From NCBI GenBank assembly GCA_027579435.1, contig JANBPK010001511.1, positions 1 to 50,212 of the forward strand: 50,212 bases of DNA, in the 5' to 3' direction. Position 1 is the first letter of the stretch, and every line of letters starts with the position of its first letter. The notes under the pieces were generated by a model that was not told where the DNA came from, did not search any database, and saw only the letters and a program-made list of their open reading frames with translations. Source of the stretch: Candolleomyces eurysporus. Lineage: Eukaryota; Basidiomycota; Agaricomycetes; Agaricales; Psathyrellaceae. Made by a program: the position numbers and the translations under genes. Shown here one piece after another: positions 1 to 11,713 of this stretch.

Positions 1-1205
1 GTAACAGAGCAGCAGGAGTGGTGATGTTAAGCGCAATCTGTACCTTGAACCTCCTTTCGTTTCTTTTCCCTCAGCAATACAGCTTCGCGCTAGGATGACC
101 ATGGATGAACGGTATGAGTGACGAGTAGTGACGTGTAGAGANGCNATTGGCNGTAACGGCATACCCAGCGTGACCGATTGAAACACCATGGGTCCGTGGG
201 GCCAACGGATTTCGCTGACTTGGTAGCGTACCTCCTAGATTTCTATCGCTTGACTTGTGCGTCAAGACCTTTCCTATAATCTTCAACGACAATTCAGCAG
301 CTATGTTGACTATTTTTTTATTGTATAATAACCATACACGAAACAGTAGAGTGTCCAGGTTCGCCCGGATGGGCCATTATATGTTCAATGTCTCGATTAG
401 ATCCTTCGCGGGAATTTCACCTTGAAACGGAGCAGCTGTGCTTCTTGAATCTATGGTGATACCTATTTACTGCACGACAGCCTGTTGGCTATCACTCGAC
501 CTCTCGCGATCCGGTTCTGCCGCTTGCTGGGAAAGTGATCATGTGGGTACGTGGTGTATGCATTTGTTTCTGCAGCCAAGCGCCCGCGCGCCTGTTTCCC
601 TTGCTCTAGTGCTTCGATCCTAACTTCGTAAAAGGTGGCACAAACACACGTTACTTAGCGCGTCTTCTCTCTCAGCCTGACGGCTCAGTTGAAATCGTTT
701 CTCTGCTATGGATCATCAATGATTCCTGTAGTAGTAGCCGCACCAATGCGGACCAGAGGCCGGGCCCCGGTTCAAGATGATTCGTATCCTGTAGATGCAG
801 GTCGTGGTCAGCTAATGGATCCGGATCAGCTTCGAAGTCTCAAATGTTCGCTAATAAACAATAGTCAATTCAATCTGAAATGAATCCATACTAGGAGATG
901 ATCAAGAGGGAAGCCAAAACCTGACGCCACCGCCCTGTAAGCTTATCTTCACCCGCATTCGACCGTTTTGGGTTTTATATGCAGCCAAGCTAAATAAAAG
1001 GAGAAGATTGAATTAACATCCTCATCCGACCTTTTACTTTCCCGTCTTCCGCACACTTTTCTCGATATATCTATACCTGCCCGAATCATTGGCATCTCAC
1101 CCCAGGGCTTCCATACAAGGATCACTCTAGTTGTGTCTTTCGTATCTGTCACCGGATTCTTTTTGGTTTACACTTATGCCAATACTTTAGCCACCCTCGA
1201 ATAAA
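1..1205. other. Left-edge stretch without a supported gene
   Basis: I see no coding exon with family resemblance or a consistent splice chain here. Three ambiguous bases lie at 142, 145 and 152. The region just before 1206 probably holds the promoter and 5' UTR of the DUF6535 gene. Small open frames are scattered on both strands, but none continues through plausible splice sites. Confidence 0.5.
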
Positions 1206-4166
1206 ATGAACCAGACCCCGCACTCGAACGTTGAGATACAGTTCTCCGAGTCCCTCGAAGTAAGAGTGAGTCTAACAGCTTGTTAAGCTCGTTTTGGCTA
1301 ACAAGGGGTGTACATCAGGGTATCCACTCAGATAGATCTGGGAGTTCACGACGAGGTGCAAAGCAATCGGGTAGCACTTCAAACCAACAGTCATCCCCTT
1401 CCAATAAAGTATCACGTGCAAATCTGCTCGTACAGTATATCTTACTGAACAAGCACCCAGGGGAACCAGCGATGGTCGTCTAACAACCAGTACCGGCACC
1501 CCATTCCTAGGGGTGATGCACCTGCGGGCGATGACCCTTGGTTTGTCTGCTCCGACCTTGGACGCCAATATGACGAAGCCAGATCGCAGGCGTGGCGTGA
1601 GGAGGTAATTAATTTGATAACTTTTGTATGTTGAGTCTGGCGTTTTTACCGTGCTTGATCTCTTTCTGAACGTTTCTAATAGGGGGCTTTGTTCTCTGCA
1701 GTCGTCACCGCCTTTATAATTGAGGGCTCCAAGCTCCTTGAGCCCGACCCTCAGGCTGAGACGGTCAATATTCTTCGTGGTGTCCATCAGCAGCTCCAGA
1801 ACCTCCTCCAAAACACGTCTGCTCCATCAATAGACATCCATCACAGCTCGAACCAGTTTAAGGCACCGAGCTACGCAGTTGCAGTAAATGCCTGTTGGCA
1901 CCTCAGCCTCCTTGCTAGCCTCTTTGCTGTCAAATCTTGTCTTGGCATCATGAGATGGATTCGCGAATTCCAGCATGAAGGCCAGATTGGAACGAAAGAA
2001 GCTGTGTCCATTCGCTACCACAAGCTGCAGGGGATTGAATACTGGGCTTTGCCCAGTCAAATCGACGGTGCACACGGCGCCTTGATGACGTCCCTCAATC
2101 TCTTCTTTGCGGGGCTCCTCATCCGCCTTTTCAACTCCAACAGGATTGTGGCAATCATTTCCACCATTCGTATCTCGGACGGCCTTGTGTCAGTAGTTAT
2201 TTTCTCACTTGTGACACATATCGCGCCGATATTCATGCAAGTCCGCATCTCCTCCCCAGTCAGGGGTAGCTGGGGATGGCTGTATCGCGTTATATCTTTG
2301 AAACTTGTCTCGAAGGTATTCTTCACCTTCACAGGCGAAGTTCCTCTATCAGTGAAACGACGATACAATGCAAGGACCTGGATCGAAGATGACCTTGCCC
2401 AACGTCTCGGACTGTACCGAACAGACTTTCAATATAGCCACGACCAGGATATGGAGGACCCTGACTATGATGTGTGCGCGGAGTTGGGTATCCTGTGGAT
2501 GGCTCAGACCTTTCGCAACGACTCTCGAGCGGTCAAGGCATTCATGCAATGTGCCGAAGGCCTCATCCAGTCTCGTGGAAGGGATATATTATGCCAACTA
2601 CTACAAAACTCGGAGATGCATAGGGTCACCTGGGGGCACACATTTTCTGAGGCCCTGTATAGATTGGGAGAAAGGATAAACTTTCGGGAGCCTCAATCAT
2701 GGGAGGCGATCGACAACGAGTTAAAACGCCATCCATGCTACCGGCACTTGGAGCCGTACCTTCAAGTACCGCGCGGTTCATGTGGCAGCAAACAGCTACA
2801 GAAAGACATCTTCTTTGCCTATTCCATGGATTATTTTGCTCATGACAACTCGAAGCTCCAAAAAGCGTTTTTTAACCATCGGCTAGAACTGCTCTTGAGA
2901 ATCCTCAATGATGCGGCGTCACATACTCGCTTGACAGAATCGGCTGGACTGAGGGCCCGAGCTCAGAGGTCCGTTGCTGAGGGTCTGATATGCAGCTTCA
3001 TTGAAGCATTCTCGACGAGAAGCCGATGGTGGTTGAAGGATGTTCCAGAAGGCGAGTGGTTTCTGTGCCATTATCTTCGTGGTGCGGCCATACTGATGAC
3101 GGAGCCTTTACCATACTTCAGACTGTCGCGTCCAGTTCTTCGAGACTGTGTGGGTTTACATGAACACGGTCTGTGTGCAAGAATTGTCCTTCCTTCTTTC
3201 CGAGGGGGAGATTACCCTTGATCTTCTCGTACCGCCGATACCGGGGAACTCCGCATCGTCCACGGGCTCGGAGCAAGATCGTATTTTGCAGCGAGCGATT
3301 GTGCTGAACCGTCGCATGGCAGAGCTCATCTCGCAAGGTGCTGACCAAGACGAAGAAACAGTCAAGGAAAGGCTTGCAAAAGCCATCGTCTATGTGACCA
3401 GGATCTACAAGGCGATCATCTCGATGCAAGCCACTGGGGACGCAGGTGGCTCGGACACAGAATTGGTGCAGGGGGGTGATTTGACTGCGCAGAATACTCT
3501 GAAGGAAATGCAATGGGTACATCGGGAATATATGGCGTCATTCAGCGCTCTCGTCGATTCGATCCATCGAATAAAGTCTCAACTGCCCCTCCGTGGCACT
3601 GACCAAAACGGAGTGAATTTCAGCGACATGAGCCACCCTCTCACTGTCGACGAACTCCTGGGTTTCAAGGAACGAGAGCGATGGAGGGTACTTGTCATTG
3701 CTCTCTTATCACAAGACGCATGCCGTGACGACATTGGGATGGAGACTTCGCAACCACGAGGGATGGACACAATGTGCAGGGTGGATCTCGGCCATGAGGA
3801 ACACTGGTATGACCCAATTAGATTGACTACCTTCGACTTATTGTGATGGCCTATGAAGGGTACGTTAGTCCCAGACAGACTTCTCTTCATGGCCCCATAC
3901 TTACGAAGTAATTTTCTTAGCAGTTGTTCCTGACCGCCGTTCCATCCATGATTCGCCGTGCACAATCGAGTAATTGGCACGTCGAAAACGACCTTTATTC
4001 ATGGAATGTCCCAGAATCCAAGGCAAAGACGAAGAGCGGAAGGTCAGGAAGGGGTAAGAATGCCAAGGTCGTCGCATTCATACCAGTGGACGCACATGAA
4101 CAAGCACAGAGCCAGTATATAAGTTTTATTAAATCAAACGTGGACGTCACAAAGCTGTGGATTTGA
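1206..4166 (+). CDS. DUF6535-type multi-pass membrane protein, 3' end damaged
   Basis: This belongs to the family annotated as DUF6535 in Agaricomycetes; its function is unknown. My model has exons 1206-1259, 1319-1408 and 1461-1625 (N-terminal part tentative), then 1683-3081, 3122-3780 and 3823 onward. The family core is visible: a DPW motif, then 'CSDLGRQYDEARSQAW', then a first membrane segment joined across the intron at 1626-1682 ('LITF' to 'GALFSAVVTAFIIE'). Further hydrophobic segments follow near 1880-1960 and 2080-2240. Two very short introns (3082-3121 and 3781-3822, 40 and 42 bases) restore phase and produce the expected 'IDYLRLIVMAYEG' motif. After that the frame does not close cleanly. 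The 'VPDRRS' and 'MIRRAQ' halves of the usual C-terminus lie in different frames, separated by an apparent ATCC duplication near 3950. It is either a recent pseudogene or an assembly error. The NLR gene follows about 750 bases downstream on the same strand. Confidence 0.7.
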
Positions 4167-4910
4167 GACATGCTGTATTTTAACTATGATCGCTGTGTAT
4201 CTTTCTCACTGGGCCTCAGCGTGGTACTTATCTACAGGACTCGTTCGCGCACCTCCCGTTGATAACGAGCTCTTCATTACCCATTTGTATGATAATTTAT
4301 CTACAGTACCCCGGACAGATTCGTTTGTATGATTCGCTATCAACTAGTACTTGGACTCAGTACGATCTGTAGCTGCTATTTAGTTTTCTTCTCATAGAGG
4401 GGGTTTTCGAGTGTTTAGGCTATGCTACGAATTCGCTGTCGTCACTCTTACTACTTGCCACCTGTGGCTCACTCCGAGCTCCCTATATTTACCTTACCGT
4501 CTGTATCTAGTCTCTCATACTCTTTCTGGTCATTTATACGTTGTCTCCTCGTCTTTTCGTCCGTTTCCTGACAGGCTACTCCATTCGATATTGACGGTGC
4601 TCCTTGCAAGGAAGCGGGTTTCTTGCATGACTGCACTGTAGAGACAATCTCTTTCGAAGCACGCTTTATGATTTTACTGGAGTCTCTGACCAGTGACCCG
4701 CTCATAAATATTGACGTTCCCTTTCGTTTCGCGATCGTTCCTTTGCCTGAAATCCCTCCCTTTAAGCGCCCAAGTCACGAGACTGCGAGAGAGCTCTCAC
4801 GATGATCGATTCGGATGAGGCGGCTCCTCTCGAACCGCTACTATCACCTGGACTTACTATCCATTGCGAAATCTTGCGATTCAACACAATCTTTCAATCA
4901 AGCAACAGCC
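4167..4910. other. Intergenic: DUF6535 3' flank and NLR promoter/5' UTR
   Basis: No gene is supported here. The open frame of the NLR's first exon extends upstream to an ATG at 4815, but the ATG at 4911 begins the low-complexity N-terminus usual for such proteins and is preferred. The stretch from about 4410 to 4600 is pyrimidine-rich on the plus strand, as is common in fungal promoters and 5' UTRs. Confidence 0.5.
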
Positions 4911-7900
4911 ATGTCTGAAGCTACGAAAACTCGTGGAGACAAAACCGACGGCGATTCGGAGTGTAATACCCCAATTCCGTCCCGCGCCGGAACACCCCCT
5001 GGTGATGATGCGAATCAATCCTCTAGCAGGACGACCCTGTTAAAGGAGAAATGGGGGAAGAAAATGGATAGGGGAGCTGACAACGTTAAGCGTTTCTTTA
5101 GGTGGAAGGAGAAAGGAGCAGGCAGGGATCAAGAGGTTGGATTGAGTGGCGGAGGAAGTAGTAGCGCGGGGAACGTTGGTGTTGCCGCTATTGTCACTCC
5201 GAGCGGACTGGATACTCAGGTTGGGACTCAAGCCCTCAGTCACGCAGCTTATCTCGCGGCCATACCTCCTATCACCGCCGCCAGTACAGACGACGTTCAG
5301 GGGACTGGGATAACTCTCACCTCTGCTAGGGTTACGACGCAACCAACCAACGATCCACTCAATCAGGATCCTGCGTTAGGAGGCTCCGACACTTCGCGTC
5401 CTCCAGTCAACGATGCAGCTTTGGCTCTTGGTCCTGCGCAAGAGGTTACTCGAGAGAATTCTGCCGCCCTTCCATCAACCCATAGCCAACTCGAGTGCCC
5501 TGTCCCGACCGCGGCCGGTGAAGTTATTAACCGTTTAACAGCTACCAGTCCGGAAATACCTGGCTTCGTTGGAGAAGAGAAAGAGACAATGCGTGAAGGC
5601 ACGGGACTTTTGTCGCCGCCTCGATCTGGTCAAGCCGGGGAGAGCGCGGTGGGTTCCAAGCCATCGGAAGCCTCCTCTAGTCAGACTTGGGCTATCGTCG
5701 CGGGTGCTTTGAAGAAGACGCTTTCCGGTACGGTTTCCTTGATCCCTGAACCATTCAAAGGCCCCGCCGAGGTGCTTTTGAATGTCATCGATGTCATCGA
5801 GGTAAGTCGGCCACTCTTCGACTTGTATTCCATGCTAACAATGTGTAGCAAGCAAAATCAAACAAAGAAGAAATGGAGGACCTGAAGACGCGTTGCGACC
5901 TCCTCAATGAAAGTCTGACGAATGCTATTAAAGGACGAGATGTAAGATTGCTGACGGATGACCTCAAAGATAGTATTGGCCGTCTTGTGAAGTATATCCC
6001 GTTTTGTGTCGAGCACAGGGCGCATCTGACCAATATCAATGCTAGGGGAATACATGATACCTTTATGGACACAATGGTGAAGAAGTCGACGGGAATTACT
6101 GCATATATCTTAGTGGAGGATGACGCGGAGGCTCTGAAGAAGGCGAATCAGCAAATCGATCAAGCCCTCCAGTGCTTTTGGGTGAATGCAGTTCAGCTTT
6201 TAAAATACAGGAGGCTAATGGTTATGTAGATCGAGAACCTCATTGCAGGCGCCCTCGTCATGAGCGATGTCCGCCAAACAGTCAAAGACCAAGAAGGGTG
6301 GATGTTAAAGTTGTGCAATACCGTTGACAGACATTTCAAGGTGCGCAGTTTTGATAAATTTTCTCTCGATATATGTTGATTATTGCAATAGAATGCAGCT
6401 CTGGATAAATTGAAGAACGTTCCTGCTGCTGCGTATGATTCGCAGGATCTTGCAAAGGTCAATACATGCTTCGAAGGCACCCGGGTGAAGCTCTTGGCTG
6501 GCATCGGGCGCTGGATGAGCAGTGCTGCATTGGATGGGCATAAAACTGGAAAACCCATCTATGTCCTTGACGGTATCGCCGGGATCGGCAAATCCACTGT
6601 GGCTAAAACAGTGGCCCAGCGTGCTGCTGATTTCAACTCTCTTGGGGCTAGCTTCTTCTTCTCCCGTGATCATGCTGAGCAACAGCATGCCTCTAACTTT
6701 GTCCACACTATTGCTTATCAGCTTGCTTGCTTCCATCCTTCCTATGGGGAGGCTATTGCTACTGCAATTGACAATCATCCTGAAAGCCTGCACAAGGTTA
6801 TTACACAGCAATTCTCTACTCTTGTGGCTGAGCCTCTTTGCAATATGCTCAAGGAAAGATCAACACCTCTGGTTTTTGTCTTTGATGCTTTGGATGAATG
6901 TGTTGATGCATTGGCTGTGTTGACTCTCATCATAGCTTCAGTTTCTCAGCTGCCAAAGGTCAAGGTCTTTCTCACTGCTCGACCAGAACTGGTGCTTAGA
7001 AATGAGTATCAAAACACATCTTTGACTAGCTGCTTTCATCTTCAGAACATTGAAGCTCTGATTGTAGACTCTGATATCTATCTTTATCTCAATCACTGCT
7101 TGTCATCTTTTAACATCCAAAAGATCTTCATGGGCATGAAATGTGCATCTTGGGTCCCTACAGAGGAGGAGAAAAGAAAGCTTGTTCAAATAGCAGACAG
7201 GCTTTTCATATTTGCCTCTACTGCTGTAAAAACTATTCTTGATCAAAAGCTTCTCAGCCCAAAGCGCCAGCTTGATGCTATTTTGAATATCAAGCCAACC
7301 AATGCAATCACCTCTCTGTATATGCAGGTGCTCAATGGTGCTAAACCTCTTGAAGATTGTGACAACTGGGTGGCCAGCTTTAAAGTAGCCATTGGAGCTC
7401 TTGTTGTTCTCCAGAACCCTCTTCCTGTAGAACCCTTGGCAGATCTACTAGGCATAGAGTCTGATGAGCTCACTTCAATCTTAGCAAACTTGCATGCAGT
7501 TCTTGCTCCAGTGGATGATGGGCCTAATCCAACCTATAAAATTCACCACAAATCATTTGCTGACTTTATCACAAATGCTGGTCAATCTCAAGAATACTTT
7601 GTCAAAAAACAAGACTACCATCTCCATCTTGCTAAATGCTGCCTGCAGACTATGAATCAGCAGCTTCATTTCAATATCTGCCAGGTATCTCCTGCAGATC
7701 AGTACAAGGAGCTTGTCAATCTGCCAAACCTTAACACAGAAAAGCTGACTCAAGAGCTGAAATATGCTGTCTGTAATTGGGCTGCTCATTTGGACAAGAG
7801 CAATCTCCAGTCCTTGAATGAAGATATTCAGCAACTACTACAAGAGTTTGCCAACATTCATCTAATGCATTGGCTTGAAGCTTTGGCCTATTTTGGAGAA

Positions 7901-10253
7901 TTGGATACCACATATCACAGTATTCAAACAGCCCTAGCAGTTTTGGTAAGTTGTTTGGAATAAGGAAAAATGCAGAGAGCTCACATTATAATAGACAAGA
8001 TGTGATGATTTGCAGGAGATTCAAAAAATACTCTATGATGGCCAAAGATTGATTCTGCTGCATGCCAATGTTATCAAATGCTCACCACTTCATCTCTTTT
8101 GGTCATGCATCCCTTTGGCACCCAAGCTGTCAAGCATATACATCTTATATGCAAACAGGGTTCAAGCAACAAAACTGACAACTGACAACATGAAATCATG
8201 GCCATCAGAACTTGCAATTTTATCTGGCCATAAAAATAATGTGATGAGGGCTGTTTTTTCACCTGATGGACAGAAACTGGCCTCTGCATCTTGGGATAAC
8301 ACAGTGCAGCTGTGGGACAGCAAGACAGGTGTTGCCCTTGCAACTCTGGAAGGGCATCGTGGATCAGTTCAGCAAATTGCCTTTTCACCTAGTGGACAGA
8401 TGCTGGCCTCAGCATGTTGGGACATTAGAGTGCATATATGGAACAGCCAGACAGGTGCTGCTCTTGCAACTCTAGAAGGTCATTCTGACCTGATTACTCA
8501 TGTTGCATTTTCACCTGATGGACAGAGGCTGGCCTCAGCTTCTCGGGACAACACAGTGTGCTTATGGAACAGCCAGACAGGCACTGCTCTTGCAGTTCTG
8601 GAGGGCCATTCTAACTGGGTGAATCAGGTTGTCTTTTCACCTGATGGACAAATGCTAGCCTCAGCATCTGATGACAATACAGGATGCCTGTGGAACAGCC
8701 AGACAGGTGCTGCTCTTGGAACTCTAAAAGGCCATCTTGATTTGGTAAACTGTATTGTGTTTTCACCTGATGGACAGAGGCTGGCCTCAGCATCCAATGA
8801 CAACACAGTGTGTCTATGGAGTGTCCACACAAGTGCTGCCCTTATATCTTTGGAGGACCATTCTGACACAGTGAATCAAGTTACCTTTTCATCTGATGGA
8901 CAGAAGTTGGCATCAGCATCCAATGACAACACAATATGCCTATGGAATGGCCAGACAGGTGCTACTCTTGCAACTTTGAGAGGCCATTCTGGCCCAGTGA
9001 GCCATGTTGAATTTTCACCTGATGGGCAGAGGTTGGCCTCAGTATCTGGTGACAACACAGTGCGGCTGTGGGACAGCCAGACAGGTGCTGCTCTTGGAAC
9101 TCTGGAAGGCCATTCTGGCTGGGTGAACCATGTTAGCTTCTCACCTGATGGACAGAGGCTGGCCTCAGCATCTCAGGACTATACAGTACGCCTGTGGAAC
9201 AGCCACACAAGTGCTGGTCTGGGAGCTCTGGAGGGCCATCATGATTTGGTGAGCTGTATCACCTTCTCACCTGATGGACAGAAGCTGGCCTCAGCATCTA
9301 ATGACAACACAGTGTGCCTATGGAGTTGCCACACCAATGCTGCTCTTGGCATCTCTGGAAGGCCATTCTGGTTCAGTGAGTCATGTTGCCNTTTCATCTG
9401 ATGGACAGAGGCTGGCCTCAGCATCTTGGGACCAAACAGTGTGCCTGTGGGACAGCATGACAGGTGCTGCTCTTGCAACTCTGGAAGGCCATTCTGCCCC
9501 AGTAAACCATGTTGCCTTTTCACCTGATGGACAGATGCTAGCCTCAGCATCTCTGGACAGTACAGTGTGGCTGTGGAACAGTCGAAACAGGCGCTGCTAT
9601 TGGAATTCTTGAAGGCCATTTTGACTCAGTTATCCGATGCCACCTTTTCACCTGATGGGCAGATGCTTGCCTCAGCATCTCAGGATGGAGCAGTGCGCCT
9701 GTGGAACAGCCAGACAGGTGCTGCTGTTGCACTTCTGGAAGGCCATTCTGGCTCAGTGGAACATGTTGTATTTTCCCCTGATGGACAGAGGCTAGCCTCA
9801 TCATCTTGGGATACCAGAGTGCATTTGTGGAACAGCCAGACAGGTGCTGCTCTTGCAATTCTGGAGGGCCATTCTAGCTTGGTGACCCATGTTACATTTT
9901 CACCTGATGGGCAGAGGCTGGTTTCAACATCCTGGGACAGCACAATTTGTGTGTGGGACAGCCAGATGTATACACTCTTGGTAACTCTAGAGCAGGATTT
10001 TCCTTTTGGTGTCAACTTCAAATCATCTTTGCATTTTTATGCATATTCCAAAGCTCCCTCTTCTCTTTTTGGATTATATTGTGTGTCACTTATCAATCCT
10101 TCTGTGCAATTATCAGTTACACCAATCTGCTACTTTCCATCCAACTGGAAAGTCAGTGCCATTTCCTTTAATTCAACTTGTACTTTAGCAGCAGTAGGTC
10201 TCACCAATGGCCAAGTCTATATTCTTGACATTTCTCACTTTCTAGTTGATTGA
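4911..10253 (+). CDS. NACHT-WD40 NLR-type receptor (HET-E/NWD-like)
   Basis: Predicted cytosolic STAND NTPase of the fungal NLR type, related to HET-E/HET-D-like non-self recognition proteins. Exons: 4911-5801, 5849-6181, 6230-6340, 6392-7945 and 8016-10253; all phases fit. About 1,708 residues. The first ~220 residues are Ser/Thr/Pro-rich with a basic patch near 'VKRFFRWKEK'. A predicted helical region follows (about 260-450), of the kind found before NACHT in Agaricomycete NLRs and possibly related to the MLKL/HeLo-like four-helix bundle (inference). The NACHT domain starts with the P-loop 'GIAGIGKST' (near 6580) and carries the Walker B-like 'LVFVFDALDEC' (near 6870). Fourteen WD40 units follow, then a degenerate tail. 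The frame slips by +1 three times between 9.34 and 9.65 kb, summing to +3, so the ends stay in one frame. Base composition changes inside exon 4 (see the CpG-poor block). Confidence 0.92.
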
Positions 10254-10950
10254 ATTTTGCTGTTTTCCTTTCTATACCAAATACCACTTATTGCACAGTG
10301 TCAAATCAGAACTTCAGACTTTTGGTGTCCTTTTTAAATTATCACAAAAAGATATACTTTTCTGTCAAGGTACTGGTAAGCTCTCTTAAGATATGATTGG
10401 TTAAATGCTACCCATTCCCTTAATTTGATCATTCTTGATGAATTTGGACAACTCAGTAGTAAGAAAGGCTAAAAGGTGTTTGACAAGACAGTTTACCAGG
10501 GAACATTCACATATCATTACTGTTGCCCCTAGTGTCCTAGCTGTACATGGTATCAGCAAAAGGTGAACATTTCTGGTAGTGTCCACTCAGTGCTATCAAG
10601 CCAAAAATAATTGATCCAACATGAGATGACAACTGTTAGCAATAAGGCTGAGCACAAGTACTAGACTACTCATGGGGTAATGGCAAAGTCAGAAGAACCA
10701 CAGCTGCACTATGAAACCTAGGTCAGAAGCACTGTTGTATCAATTCATCATACTTTGAATCGATTCTCAATCTACCTCTCCCTCCTGAGGGAAAAGTATT
10801 GGCTCTATCTGACAATGGAGATAAATACTGACATCAAACCCCTCATGTTCAATTTTTGGCCTCTAGTCAATTGAACAGCGTATAGACCTACTCTCAAGAA
10901 TGTGTCAGAAAAATAAAAAACACTGGTCAAGCAAGGGCCATGGTCTTGCT
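6640..10950. other. CpG-poor, T-rich compositional block
   Basis: CpG is almost absent from about 6.64 kb to about 10.95 kb, while TG and CA dinucleotides are plentiful. The NLR's exons 1-3 and the DNA beyond about 11 kb are CpG-rich. The left border lies inside exon 4, just after the P-loop. I judged this by eye and did not count. It covers the NACHT/WD40 part plus roughly 700 bases of 3' flank. Confidence 0.7.
8226..9989 (+). repeat. Array of 14 near-identical WD40 units (126 bases each)
   Basis: The unit-initial Gly-His (or Asp-His) codons fall at 8226, 8352, 8478, 8604, 8730, 8856, 8982, 9108, 9234, 9361, 9487, 9614, 9741 and 9867. Spacing is exactly 126 bases except for three 127-base intervals. 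Units share 'FSPDGQ.LASAS' and 'LWNSQTGAAL' with few changes, while the residues just after the GH dipeptide (SGSV, SNWV, SDLI, HDLV and so on) vary. Fourteen units would fill two seven-bladed propellers. High DNA identity implies recent amplification or gene conversion. Confidence 0.95.
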
Positions 10951-11713
10951 GCAAGAAGACTGCTTGTCTTGAGGAAGGAGTTGGATGGCTGTCTAGCTAG
11001 CCCCTGAGATAGCGGCCTGTGGGACTTGTGGAGACGTAAATTCCTGAGACTATTGTAGCTGTCACTGCTCAGGCCTCGTGCAGCTGGAGTAACGTCTCGA
11101 AATTATCCTAAGTTATGAGTCGGTGACGCGAAATGGAGTGAGGCATGCCTGATCTGGAGAAGCCCAAAGATTGAGCTTGGCCTCCAAGGGCGGTTTGAAA
11201 CCAGGAGCTGCAACAGTTATTTATCGGTCAGCTGAAATCTCACTGATCTGAACAAGAACTGAGCGACGTGCGGGTATGGCGTCAAAGTTTGTTAACCTCA
11301 TCGAACAGCCATAGAGTGCGCAGATTGCTCGGGATCAAGCGACCACCGTGTTGCATCTCAATCGAACAGCAGGGCGTCAGGGCTAGATCGGGTAAAGGCA
11401 AGAAGGTTCAACATTTCGCAAATGATACATCAAAAGCAGATTTATTCACAACAGATTCAAACCGAGAAGACAGGAGCTTGAAACGAAACGTTCGGGCAGA
11501 GGGGGAATACTGGAGCATGGAATAAATTTGGGGTATGCTGCGCCTACTTCGAGCTTGCTGGCGAGCGGGGAACGAGAGCGGGGAACGAGAGCTGTGTCTA
11601 AGGGTCCAAACAGCGAGATATATGTCCATCCGTTGTTTGGTGCGTCCATTCATCAGAAGAAACAAAAGGGGTACGGTGTGAATGGCGGATGGGTGAATGT
11701 GGGGGCCGTTTGA
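10254..11713. other. NLR 3' flank and Pmp3 3' flank; possible decayed coding relic
   Basis: No intact gene is supported. From 10254 to about 10.95 kb the DNA keeps the CpG-poor character of the NLR. Translating the plus strand near 10.40-10.87 kb gives protein-like stretches ('LIILDEFGQLSSKK') interrupted by stops, which could be an old mobile-element or gene remnant; this is weak. From about 11 kb composition returns to normal, and the end of the region is the likely 3' UTR of the minus-strand Pmp3 gene. Confidence 0.35.

Noticed and set aside
1272..1811. 179-codon minus-strand open frame at the 5' end of the first DUF6535 gene
   Set aside because: It runs antisense to the DPW and first membrane-segment exons, which show clear family motifs and splice sites on the plus strand.
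3118..3522. 134-codon minus-strand open frame
   Set aside because: Antisense shadow of the DUF6535 exon at 3122-3780; no motif of its own.
8226..9989. Regular 126-base repeats considered as CRISPR or satellite DNA
   Set aside because: The repeats are contiguous, have no spacers and encode WD40 units in frame.
10400..10870. Possible decayed mobile-element reading frame
   Set aside because: Protein-like fragments with several stops, but no reverse transcriptase, transposase, LTR or inverted repeat could be identified.
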